Shown here in pieces: positions 17,893 to 24,787 of a stretch of DNA of 35,720 bases; position 1 is the stretch's first letter; each line of letters starts with the position of its first letter. Below the pieces are notes generated by a model. It searched no databases and was not told where the DNA came from. It worked only from the letters and a program-made list of their open reading frames with translations. The DNA lies in NCBI GenBank assembly GCA_947177615.1, contig CAMWUY010000005.1, forward strand, positions 1 through 35,720. Direction: 5' to 3'. A program made the position numbers and the translations under genes. This DNA comes from an uncultured Porphyromonadaceae bacterium (lineage in GTDB: Bacteria > Bacteroidota > Bacteroidia > Bacteroidales > Muribaculaceae).

Positions 17893-18363
17893 TTACTTAT
17901 CGAATAGTCCGAGTTGTGTATGGGTGGGTGTCTGAGGAACATCGGGCAACGATGCAAGCATATTCGCAAATTGCCAATTACGACAAGTGCTGAACAGCCT
18001 GTTTCTTGATTGCGGGAGGTTCCAATTGATGTACTTGGTGTCAATTATGATCTGACGGGCGTTGTTTATTTTGATGTTGACAAATTCGTTGTCAATGACA
18101 ATCTCTCGTCCGACACTTCTTACGAAAGCGATGTGGAGATTCTTATTCCAATTGAAGTCTTTATCAACGCCACAGAGATAGTAGAATCTACTCTCTTCAA
18201 GCACCATGTTTTCAGGGAGGGACCGCATGAAACCCTTAACTCGTTTGTCATTATGGCCGAGCAAGGATTTCATGCAGTGGGTATTCAGGTTTACGCCGTA
18301 GACGTAGCGCAACCATATGATTTTATATGTGTTGCGGAAATGACAATATTCTATTTCAACCAT
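17893..18363 (-). CDS. Paralogue B: unknown protein with W-YV-G-NLN-HC motif and clamp-type tail
   Basis: A 156-aa protein homologous along its length to the plus-strand protein at 2991-3476. Shared motifs are W..YV.G.NLN.HC (17-30), YLCGV, NLHIA and TCR. It differs in ending QLGLFDK, which matches the sliding-clamp binding motif QLxLF. Paralogue A lacks this tail. It is the first gene after promoter P2, so it leads the operon that carries helicase, repressors, terminase and tail. The function is unknown. Copy number and position suggest a regulatory or DNA-related role. Confidence 0.78.
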   Translation of the reverse strand: MVEIEYCHFRNTYKIIWLRYVYGVNLNTHCMKSLLGHNDKRVKGFMRSLPENMVLEESRFYYLCGVDKDFNWNKNLHIAFVRSVGREIVIDNEFVNIKINNARQIIIDTKYINWNLPQSRNRLFSTCRNWQFANMLASLPDVPQTPTHTQLGLFDK

Positions 18364-18381
18364 TTCGTTTTTGATTAAATA

Positions 18382-18428
18382 ATCTTATTTGCAATTACAA
18401 AGATACTGAAATTTAATCACTTATGCAA
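18382..18428 (-). promoter_or_regulatory. Leftward promoter P2 with conserved leader motif
   Basis: On the minus strand: TTGC (18428-18425), a 19-nt spacer, TATCTTTG (18405-18398), 5 nt, then GCAAATAAGAT (18392-18382) and AATCAAAAA before the ATG at 18363. Spacing is identical to P1 and P4. The spacer carries TGATTAAATTTCAG, a diverged form of the spacer element in P1. It should drive paralogue B and the helicase-repressor-terminase-tail operon. Confidence 0.75.
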
Positions 18429-18466
18429 ATTTCAGCGATGGATTTATAATCCTATCTGCAAGATTT

Positions 18467-19855
18467 TCAGGCTTCCTTATCGGATAGTCCGAATAGAGGC
18501 AGAATGTCCCCCTGACGATTGTACGACTGATTGTTGGGAAGGTTGAGATTGAACTCATAGTTAATGGCGGCGATGTATTCCTCACGTGTCAGCTCACGTA
18601 CCTTATAGGCACCCCAACCCCAATAGCCGGACTTGTTATACTGCATGAACGGCTCGAAGCCGAAGCGGCCGAACATTGCCTGCACCTGCTCCTTCGTGAG
18701 GAACTTCTGGAAGAACCATTGACCTTCCTGCATGAAGGCTGTGAGTCCGTTCTCGTCGAAGAATTGAACGGTAGTAGTACTGTCGACGGTGTTGCGTTTT
18801 GCTCCATACTGTTTCAGGGCCACCTCCTTTGAACGGCCGGATACGAATACCTTGCCACCCATCTTTGTGAATAGATTCAGGCAGGTCAGTACAGCGTCTT
18901 CCGCGTACTGAGTATTTACAGAGTTGAGTACAGCATCGCAGATTGTGTAGTCAAATACGCCACCGTCATGGATGCCATTCTCCTTGATGTAGGAAATGAA
19001 TGCGTCGATCATTTCATGGCCTTTTGCAATGGAGATTCCACGCAGATTGTGGTTGAAGAACTCCAAGCCGATAGCATAGCGGTAGCCCAGTTCCTTGCGG
19101 AGCTTGTTGATGAACATAGCCTTACCACAGCCGAAGTCAAGAATTTTTACTTTCTTGCGGTCTTCTTTCTCCAGATGGGGCACGACCTCGCGGTAAAGAA
19201 CCGACCAGTCTATACCTTTGTGGCGCGGAGGCTGAGCACGGCCCTGCATGAAGTCAGCGCGCTCGATATGCTCATAGTTGAACACGCCGTAGTCTTTCTT
19301 GAAATAGTAGTCGAAGATGCCACGCTTGCCGGCTTCCAGGAAGTAGCAGTGTACGGGATAGCCGATAGCGGCGGCAGCCTTGATATAGTTGTTTCCGAAG
19401 ACAACCTCATCGCCACACACAATGGCACAGAGCGCGTCACCGTGCTTTACGATAAGACGGCAAATATCCTTAACGATAGATGCGTTAGCGTCCTTGATGT
19501 CGAAGTCTGACGTTGGAATGTTATCGTAGAATTTGCCGACTTCGCGGGGGGCCTTACAGACACTGAGTGTTTCGGGTTCCAGCTCCACGCCGTTGTGTAT
19601 CTGGTTGAAGAGAATTTCCGACTCGATGTCAACACCACTGATGAAGTATACCGGCGCTTCCTCGATGCCAACAGCCTTAGCTGCTTTTGTGCGCTGGTGC
19701 CCGGCAACGATTGTCATGTTGTCACGATTCACGATAATAGGGAGGATGAAGCCGAGGGTCTTGAGGCTACCCTGCAATTCTTCAAATGCACCCTCTGTGA
19801 TTTTTCGGGGATTGTAAGATGCCGGCTTAATGTCGGCGAATTTTACGTAGTCCAT
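18467..19855 (-). CDS. ParB-N domain fused to a SAM-dependent methyltransferase
   Basis: A 462-aa protein. Residues 1-95 are a ParB/sulfiredoxin-like N domain with the nucleotide-binding motif AGHQRT (51-56). Residues 100-200 form a linker domain with Asp/Lys-rich segments. Residues about 215-440 are a class I methyltransferase with SAM motif I ILDFGCGKA (238-246) and a later acidic motif. No DPPY or NPPY motif is seen, so a DNA amino-methyltransferase is unlikely, and I cannot name the substrate. It is the third of three consecutive ParB-N genes and follows the second by 28 bp. The ParB part could position the methyltransferase on DNA. Confidence 0.85.
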   Translation of the reverse strand: MDYVKFADIKPASYNPRKITEGAFEELQGSLKTLGFILPIIVNRDNMTIVAGHQRTKAAKAVGIEEAPVYFISGVDIESEILFNQIHNGVELEPETLSVCKAPREVGKFYDNIPTSDFDIKDANASIVKDICRLIVKHGDALCAIVCGDEVVFGNNYIKAAAAIGYPVHCYFLEAGKRGIFDYYFKKDYGVFNYEHIERADFMQGRAQPPRHKGIDWSVLYREVVPHLEKEDRKKVKILDFGCGKAMFINKLRKELGYRYAIGLEFFNHNLRGISIAKGHEMIDAFISYIKENGIHDGGVFDYTICDAVLNSVNTQYAEDAVLTCLNLFTKMGGKVFVSGRSKEVALKQYGAKRNTVDSTTTVQFFDENGLTAFMQEGQWFFQKFLTKEQVQAMFGRFGFEPFMQYNKSGYWGWGAYKVRELTREEYIAAINYEFNLNLPNNQSYNRQGDILPLFGLSDKEA

Positions 19856-19883
19856 TTTCTTGGGTCTTAGATGTTATTGATAT

Positions 19884-20597
19884 TTATTGGGGAAGTTCAA
19901 AAACTACATCAGAGTCGTCCTGTTGATTGCTTTCAGATTGCTCAAGCAGGCTCTTGACAAATCCGAAGTTTACGCCGGTCTCATCGACGTAATCATTGTA
20001 TCGTTCCACAAGTAAATCGTATTCCTCCTTGGTAACAGACACAACATTTTTGCCGAAAGAAAGCATATTGATTTTCTTCGGGGTGGAGCCCTTAATCTTA
20101 GTCATTACGGTGTCGTCATCATCAGGATTGTAGAACAGTCCTTCATCGAAGCCGAAATTAACGAGATTGATTTCATCGTAGATTTGCTGGAGTTTTTCGT
20201 AATTAAATTCGCCAAACTCGTTGTTATCTTTGATGATTAACTCCTTTTCTTCCTCTTCGGATAGGTCGGCTTCTGTTACGTCGACAACGGGATTTTCAAC
20301 CCAGGCTTTCCAATGATCGATTACAGCGTCGCGCTGCTTCTCGGTCATTTCTTGCCATTTTTCGTTCTCCTGAAGAATTACCATCCAGTCCATCGGAGTA
20401 GACGTGAGGATTTCTTTGAGTATAGTCGTGCGCTGATTGCCGGCAAGGACAACATTGTCTTTGTTTACGATAATGTCACGGTAGTAGAGCATCTTCGGAA
20501 AAAGCATAATGCTCTGCTGAAGACGGCGCTTCTGACTCACGATAATCTTGCGAGGATTTATCGGGTTGATTGAGAGTTCTTTTATATCTTTTTTCAT
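19884..20597 (-). CDS. ParB-N domain protein, second of three
   Basis: A 237-aa protein. The frame is open further upstream, but the ATG at 20597-20595 overlaps the upstream stop (ATGA) and starts exactly like its paralogue (MKKDIKELSINPINPRKI). The ParB-N domain is at about 1-110 with motif AGNQRT near residue 48. After that comes an Asp/Glu-rich region with a conserved EEEEKELIIKDNNEFGEFNY that matches EEEKEILVKDN-type residues in the first ParB. The C-terminus (last 30 residues) is Ser, Gln and Asp-rich. The family binds CTP or uses related chemistry in DNA partition, but a centromere site is not identified. Confidence 0.85.
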   Translation of the reverse strand: MKKDIKELSINPINPRKIIVSQKRRLQQSIMLFPKMLYYRDIIVNKDNVVLAGNQRTTILKEILTSTPMDWMVILQENEKWQEMTEKQRDAVIDHWKAWVENPVVDVTEADLSEEEEKELIIKDNNEFGEFNYEKLQQIYDEINLVNFGFDEGLFYNPDDDDTVMTKIKGSTPKKINMLSFGKNVVSVTKEEYDLLVERYNDYVDETGVNFGFVKSLLEQSESNQQDDSDVVFELPQ

Positions 20598-21265
20598 TGT
20601 CCGAGAAGTAGTGAGGTTAAAAATCCATCGCTGATGCCTTCGTGTTCTTCCAGATACTTGTCGAGGCGAGCGCACAGTCCTTTGAATTCCTGGTCTGTCA
20701 TTTGACATTCCACATAGCCGCACTTGAACTTTTCGGGATAAGTCTTCGTGAGGTCAAGGTTCTTGTCATTGATTTTGTCAGTGTAATCGTAGAGATTCCA
20801 CGCAACGGTACCGAGATAATCACCGATAGCTTCACGCTCAAAGTGCTGTTTCATTATCTCGATATCATCCTCTCCGTAATGGAGATTATCTTTCACGAGA
20901 ATTTCTTTTTCTTCTTCGGCCGACACATCATCGAGTACACGCACCGGCACAACCGGCTTTTTCTTCCATTTGGCCCAATATGCGAGAAGCTCGGTTTGCT
21001 CATCTTCCGAAGCCATTCGGAATTTCTTCTGATTGAAGAGATAGTCTTCGATTTCATTGTCGTCAAGTTCAAGAATCTTATTCAGACACTCGACGCGACC
21101 ATTGCCACCGACAATCACATCCTCTTTGTTGATGAGGATAGGACGAAGCTCAAGCATCTTGGGAAATACCAGGATGCTCTCAATCAGCTTTCCTTCCATG
21201 AACTCACTCATAGTGCGAGGATTATCAGGGTTGGGTTTTAATTTACGTATGTCCTTTTTGTTCAT
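20594..21265 (-). CDS. ParB-N domain protein, first of three
   Basis: A 223-aa ParB-like protein. It starts MNKKDIRKLKPNPDNPRTMS, which is nearly the same as the start of the downstream copy. Motif GGNGRVECL lies near residue 54, in place of the more common GHQR, followed by EEEKEILVKDNLHYGEDD. The C-terminal third differs from the second copy. It overlaps the next gene by 4 bp. It is the first gene after promoter P3, which is divergent to the locus B RNA. Tandem duplication explains the similarity of the two genes. Confidence 0.85.
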   Translation of the reverse strand: MNKKDIRKLKPNPDNPRTMSEFMEGKLIESILVFPKMLELRPILINKEDVIVGGNGRVECLNKILELDDNEIEDYLFNQKKFRMASEDEQTELLAYWAKWKKKPVVPVRVLDDVSAEEEKEILVKDNLHYGEDDIEIMKQHFEREAIGDYLGTVAWNLYDYTDKINDKNLDLTKTYPEKFKCGYVECQMTDQEFKGLCARLDKYLEEHEGISDGFLTSLLLGQ

Positions 21266-21290
21266 TGCAGATATGATTATATTTCAAGTG

Positions 21291-21321
21291 CAAAGATAGT
21301 CAAAAATAACGATATAGCCAA
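21291..21321 (-). promoter_or_regulatory. Leftward promoter P3 of the ParB operon
   Basis: On the minus strand: TTGG (21321-21318), a 19-nt spacer, TATCTTTG (21298-21291). The spacer ends GTTATTTTTGAC, matching P1. The GCAAATAAGAT leader element is only vaguely present (GAAATATAAT), so this promoter is a diverged member of the group. The ATG of the first ParB lies about 25 nt downstream. Confidence 0.7.
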
Positions 21322-21385
21322 CTATTACTAAAAGAAATAATCAATATGATTATTTTGGTCTTGATTGGCCGTTATTTTTGACTAT
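21296..21385. repeat. 16-bp perfect inverted repeat plus central palindrome between divergent promoters
   Basis: ATAGTCAAAAATAACG at 21296-21311 is repeated exactly in inverted orientation at 21370-21385. One arm overlaps the -7 box of P3, and the other lies just upstream of the P6 -33 box. In the middle, AATAATCA-ATA-TGATTATT (21336-21354) is a perfect 8-bp palindrome with a 3-nt centre. The layout resembles an operator region bound by a dimeric repressor at several sites. Confidence 0.6.
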
Positions 21386-21401
21386 TTTAACCCCTAAATA
21401 A

Positions 21402-21432
21402 TTGGAGATTTGGCTGAAAATTCGTACCTTTG
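21402..21432 (+). promoter_or_regulatory. Rightward promoter P6 of locus B
   Basis: TTGG at 21402-21405, a 19-nt spacer, then TACCTTTG at 21425-21432, a good Bacteroidetes promoter. The core TTCGTACCTTTGCA (21421-21434) is identical to that of P5 in locus A. It points away from the ParB operon and towards a region with hairpins and no credible gene. Confidence 0.7.
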
Positions 21433-21437
21433 CATCA

Positions 21438-21557
21438 TTGATATTTAATTAGAGTCCCGGAACGCTCACAAAAGAGCGCTCCTCTTGGGTTTTTGATTGA
21501 ATATCTTATTTGCATTTAAGCGAGTTTGCCCGTGAGGGTCGACTCGCCTTTTTATTT
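21438..21557 (+). ncRNA. Candidate small RNA, locus B
   Basis: Downstream of P6 there is no plus-strand gene but two hairpins with T-tracts. Hairpin 1: CCC..CGCTC (21456-21467) pairs with GAGCG..GGG (21474-21489), followed by TTTTT. Hairpin 2: GCGAGT..CCC (21520-21531), GTGA tetraloop, GGG..ACTCGC (21536-21547), followed by CTTTTTATTT. A transcript of about 55 or 115 nt would result. Between the hairpins lies an inverted copy of the conserved leader motif (21503-21513). The 5' end is estimated from the promoter. Confidence 0.5.
21520..21557 (+). terminator. Terminator with GTGA tetraloop
   Basis: GCGAGT-TTG-CCC pairs with GGG-TCG-ACTCGC around a GTGA loop, a near-continuous 12-bp stem with one mismatch. 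The T-tract CTTTTTATTT follows on the plus strand. It ends the candidate locus B transcript just before the converging gene at 21552. Confidence 0.65.
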
Positions 21558-21737
21558 GGGAGACGGCGGGCACCATATATGGGGATTAGCTCGACCGTCA
21601 AAAAGATACTTTCCACATCTCTTGGCTAAATCGGTTGTACCTCCGGAATGCCTTTTGTCGGATTTCATGTACTCTTCACGGATTTTGCAGATGGCTTCGT
21701 TCTTGCAAAATCCACATGCAATATAATCTATTTCCAT
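21552..21737 (-). CDS. Small Cys-rich protein, 61 aa
   Basis: A 61-aa protein with Cys at CGFCKNEAIC, one near residue 41 and one close to the C-terminus. This arrangement could bind a zinc ion or an Fe-S cluster. No domain is recognised. It is the last gene of the accessory operon, 2 bp after the upstream gene, and ends against the terminator of the locus B transcript. Confidence 0.6.
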   Translation of the reverse strand: MEIDYIACGFCKNEAICKIREEYMKSDKRHSGGTTDLAKRCGKYLFDGRANPHIWCPPSPK

Positions 21738-21739
21738 CT

Positions 21740-22105
21740 TTATATGTCCCAGAACTTACGCCATAAATACGGTAGCCATATTTTGATTTTTGCTTTTAGA
21801 GAGCACTTCACCGATTTGGCATAGAAGTAAGTCCGCGAGTACGGCCCCCTTATAACACACGGATTTGGATGGTGCTTGTAGCCCAATTCTTCCATTAGTT
21901 TAACGCTTTCAAGGGCTACGCCAATTGTCGGAACAGCCTTATTGTGTCCGCAACAACTTCCGATTGTCTTGACACCTTTATGTAGCAAATCAATAATTTC
22001 ATCTGCTATACACGCATCCACCCATACAGGGTGAAGTAAACTCGGATGATCTATCTGCAATTGATTGTCAAACGAGCCGATTTCAACATTCTTACAGTTA
22101 CACAT
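21740..22105 (-). CDS. Phage protein with conserved GSCCGHNK motif, 121 aa
   Basis: A 121-aa protein with the region VDACIADEIIDLLHKGVKTI followed by GSCCGHNKAVPTIGV (about 50-65), a motif I recall from many small phage proteins of unknown role. The two Cys and His residues may bind a metal. Residues 75-90 have LEELGY-type helical sequence with HHPNPC. The C-terminus is basic and hydrophobic (KIKIWLPYLWRKFW). It lies 11 bp after the radical SAM gene. Confidence 0.7.
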   Translation of the reverse strand: MCNCKNVEIGSFDNQLQIDHPSLLHPVWVDACIADEIIDLLHKGVKTIGSCCGHNKAVPTIGVALESVKLMEELGYKHHPNPCVIRGPYSRTYFYAKSVKCSLKAKIKIWLPYLWRKFWDI

Positions 22106-22116
22106 ATTGTTGGCAT

Positions 22117-23193
22117 TTATAAGTTCTTATCTCTCCCTGAATAGATTAGAGTGTCGTTAGTTGCGTATGGGAGAAGCACATCATCATCCTCTATCCACGA
22201 ACCGTTGAGGTTTCCATTGGGGTGTAAAACCATTTCAAAAACCATACCGGGAACCTTGGCCTTTTGATGGTCTATAGCAGCGAGATTTGCGCTTTCGGTA
22301 ACCATATCAATCCCTTTGAACTTATAGACCTCACAGTAGTAATAATATCCGAGAACCTGCACAATGGGTTTGAATACTTGAGGCATCATATCGATCTTAC
22401 TCCAAACATCATCGAGCGGGACTTTATTCTCTTCAAGAAAACGCATTTTAGGTACATTGAGCATGGCCGTCACGTCGTAGTCCATTGTTTCCCTGAAGAT
22501 GATATTATCTACTCCCATCGAACCGAAGAAATCAAGGTATTGCATCATGCCATCGATATCATGAATACCACTCTTTAAGAGTAGACAACTCAATCGAGGG
22601 CGCACTTTGCCAGCCAATGCTATTTTCACAACTTCGGCCATTTGCTCGTTAGTGAAATAGCTGTTGTCGTACTGCATTACCTCCGCATTGATTCCTTCGA
22701 TAAAATGTGTCTTTGAGATATTGAGATGGTGAAAACCATTCTCCACGATATGATCTATTACGCGCTTGCCATCCATCTTATCAAGAAGCCCACTCCCGTT
22801 GGTCGTTATCACTCTTTTTCGGAAATTGTACTTCGCGACAAGCTGTAAGATACGGGGTAACCGTTTGGATTTTGTGGGTTCGCCACCGGTAATTGAGATA
22901 GATGTATTAAGCGGCCTAAGAGTTTCCAGCACTTCCTCAAGCCGTGCGAAGTATTCTTCATCATCTGCAATGCGCCCTTTGACGAAAGTCTTACCCTTAC
23001 CCTCAAATCGCAACTGGTCCACACAGAACTTGCAGTTCGCATTGCAGGATTCATTTACAAATATTGATAGGTTGGCATTTTCATATACCGATTTCTTCTT
23101 ACCGTTGAAAATGAACGGTTTTGTCTTGTATTTCTCGGCATTAAACTCTATCTGCCTATTGGCTCGAAGAATTGAGAATTGATTTGTATTCAT
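22117..23193 (-). CDS. Radical SAM protein (MoaA-like), 358 aa
   Basis: The CxxxCxxC cluster motif is CNANCKFC (C50, C54, C57), which binds the 4Fe-4S cluster that cleaves SAM. A SAM-binding stretch ITGGEPT lies near residue 100. The rest has the alternating strand/helix pattern of a partial TIM barrel. The N-terminal 40 residues are an extra segment. There is no extra Cys-rich SPASM domain at the C-terminus. The substrate is unknown. No queuosine or folate genes accompany it. Upstream is a 182-bp region without a gene. Confidence 0.88.
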   Translation of the reverse strand: MNTNQFSILRANRQIEFNAEKYKTKPFIFNGKKKSVYENANLSIFVNESCNANCKFCVDQLRFEGKGKTFVKGRIADDEEYFARLEEVLETLRPLNTSISITGGEPTKSKRLPRILQLVAKYNFRKRVITTNGSGLLDKMDGKRVIDHIVENGFHHLNISKTHFIEGINAEVMQYDNSYFTNEQMAEVVKIALAGKVRPRLSCLLLKSGIHDIDGMMQYLDFFGSMGVDNIIFRETMDYDVTAMLNVPKMRFLEENKVPLDDVWSKIDMMPQVFKPIVQVLGYYYYCEVYKFKGIDMVTESANLAAIDHQKAKVPGMVFEMVLHPNGNLNGSWIEDDDVLLPYATNDTLIYSGRDKNL

Positions 23194-23375
23194 TAAGTAT
23201 CTTGTATTAAAACCGATTTCCCGCCGGCTACTTTACGCAACCTACCGAGGCCACTGGTATCTCGTACTTAAATTGCACTGGCGAGGACTTACGCGATAGT
23301 TCCATGCTCCTTATTTGCGTAGGGCAATCACTACAAGGAGGAATGTAGCCGACTGATTTCTGTCGGGTGTGTCGG
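23194..23375. other. 182-bp region without a gene
   Basis: Between the ASCH gene and the radical SAM gene. A short hairpin CCGAC-N8-GTCGG lies near 23351-23372, just after the ASCH stop, followed by TTATTTTC on the plus strand. Two direct copies of CACTGG (about 23253 and 23277) are seen. No clear promoter or open frame was found. The region may hold a leader or attenuator for the radical SAM gene, but I see no solid structure. Confidence 0.3.
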
Positions 23376-24080
23376 TTATTTTCTTGACATTGCTAATTTT
23401 ATTCTATTTTCAAACTCAATGAGCTCTGATGCATCGAGTATATAGCTTTTATCGGGCGTGGCCCATATTTCTGCTATTCTCTGACCTTGCTTATTCTGGA
23501 AATACTGTATGTCAAGCCACTCCGATACGTAAGGGGTCTGAGCGATGATTTCAGCCATTTTTTCCAGGAATTGACCTTTAGGGAGAGCTGCCATTTTATT
23601 ATTCATGTGCCAGAACCAATTACCTTTCGGTCTATGGTCGGCTTTTGTCAGACTTGTCATATATTCAGTATAAAGACTGAGTTTGTCGGCATCCACATCT
23701 TCTCTATGGTTATACTCCCATAAAGACAGCTTGCCGGGGACATTGTAAATTGGAGTTTCGTACTGTATTGGATTAGCCAGTACCCAATTCCACACGTCCT
23801 CTTCGGCCCACTCTGACGGATGTCCCTTAACACAGTCCACAACCTCCACGCTTCCGATAATTGTTCCAGTCATATAGTTGCGTACTTCCGAGAGATTTGG
23901 GATTTCTCGACGTAAAGCTGGCAGTGGATATGCCTGCAAGTCCTCAACCGGGACAATGCTTTTCGCGGCGTGAATAAGTATACGTCCCCGGAATTTGGTC
24001 TGCCAAGTTCTATTTTCAATATCTTTGGCGCCGGTTACAATAAGATCGGCCCAGGGTTGCTTTACTGTTAGAGCTTTCAT
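23376..24080 (-). CDS. ASCH-domain protein, 234 aa
   Basis: The N-terminal 130 residues are an ASCH domain: MKALTVKQPWADLIVTGAKD, then IENRTW and GRILIHAAK, with a later GTIIGSVEVVDCV strand. ASCH domains bind RNA or modified nucleosides and some hydrolyse N4-acetylcytidine. The C-terminal 100 residues (WFWHMNNKMAALPKGQFLEK and on) are an extra part with no known match. The gene lies between the 78-aa gene and the radical SAM gene. The activity is not determined. Confidence 0.85.
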   Translation of the reverse strand: MKALTVKQPWADLIVTGAKDIENRTWQTKFRGRILIHAAKSIVPVEDLQAYPLPALRREIPNLSEVRNYMTGTIIGSVEVVDCVKGHPSEWAEEDVWNWVLANPIQYETPIYNVPGKLSLWEYNHREDVDADKLSLYTEYMTSLTKADHRPKGNWFWHMNNKMAALPKGQFLEKMAEIIAQTPYVSEWLDIQYFQNKQGQRIAEIWATPDKSYILDASELIEFENRIKLAMSRK

Positions 24081-24081
24081 C

Positions 24082-24318
24082 TTAAAAGAGTTTTAGTTGA
24101 ATGGGGTGATTCTTGACTGTGCTTGCGAAATTAGGGCATTCTGAAAAGTATCGACATTGTCCTTGAGCGGCTTCTGTATGAGCTCCATGCCAGTCGCTCC
24201 AATCCTTGACTTTATCACGAGTGAGGAAAGAGATAAGTCGCATACAATTAAAGCCACGTTCCTTTACTGTCTTTGAAGTGGCAACTTCAAAAAGACCATT
24301 ACTTTCAGGTGCTACCAT
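24082..24318 (-). CDS. Small protein with clamp-type C-terminus, 78 aa
   Basis: A 78-aa protein with no known domain. It has two pairs of Cys/His-containing motifs (ERGFNCM and GQCRYFSECPNFAS). The C-terminus is NHPIQLKLF, ending exactly at a QLxLF-type motif, as expected for sliding-clamp binding. The start overlaps the end of the PD-(D/E)XK gene. The compact size suggests an accessory factor recruited by a clamp. Confidence 0.65.
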   Translation of the reverse strand: MVAPESNGLFEVATSKTVKERGFNCMRLISFLTRDKVKDWSDWHGAHTEAAQGQCRYFSECPNFASTVKNHPIQLKLF

Positions 24319-24787
24319 TCTTTTTTCGATAGTTGAATACTTGTGCTTTTATACCCTCCCGGCGCATGATAGAGCAAAGTGTGGCAACACTTCCCAATGA
24401 TGATGACTCTTGGTAAGCAGCTATCTTCACTAAATGCACGTACTTACCATTCTCATCAGCCTCTGCCAACCCCCAATTCTCCGGAAGTTCATCTTCTTTA
24501 ATCAATCCTTTGGGTGCGAAATACCACCTGAAATTTCCAATCCCTTCAATGGGATTCTTACGGCATTTCTTTTTCTTATCTCTGAGAAAATCTGCGCGAG
24601 AAGTCTTGACTTCTACAACTGAAACAGACCAGCCATTAGTGGCCCATACATCAGGGATTTCTTCGCCATAGGTCATTAACTCTACAGCGACGTATTTATG
24701 ACCCATGCGACAATCAAAACCTCCTTTGTGGAGTATTCTCGCGGCTTCCTCACACATCGTGTGATGGAGTGTATTGCTTTTACTCAT
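24305..24787 (-). CDS. PD-(D/E)XK nuclease-like protein (MmcB-type), 160 aa
   Basis: A 160-aa protein with the core D46 (IPDVWA), then E59-V-K61 (VVEVKTS) and a following SRADFLRDKK, which matches the active site of PD-(D/E)XK nucleases resembling MmcB-like repair proteins. The later aromatic WYFAPKG stretch is also typical. It may act in DNA repair, recombination or processing of phage DNA. It overlaps the HTH gene upstream by 4 bp. Confidence 0.8.
   Translation of the reverse strand: MSKSNTLHHTMCEEAARILHKGGFDCRMGHKYVAVELMTYGEEIPDVWATNGWSVSVVEVKTSRADFLRDKKKKCRKNPIEGIGNFRWYFAPKGLIKEDELPENWGLAEADENGKYVHLVKIAAYQESSSLGSVATLCSIMRREGIKAQVFNYRKKNGST

Noticed and set aside
23194-23375. Cobalamin riboswitch suggested by GGCCACTGG
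   Set aside because: Only one short element resembles the consensus. The B12 box and other conserved core parts are missing.
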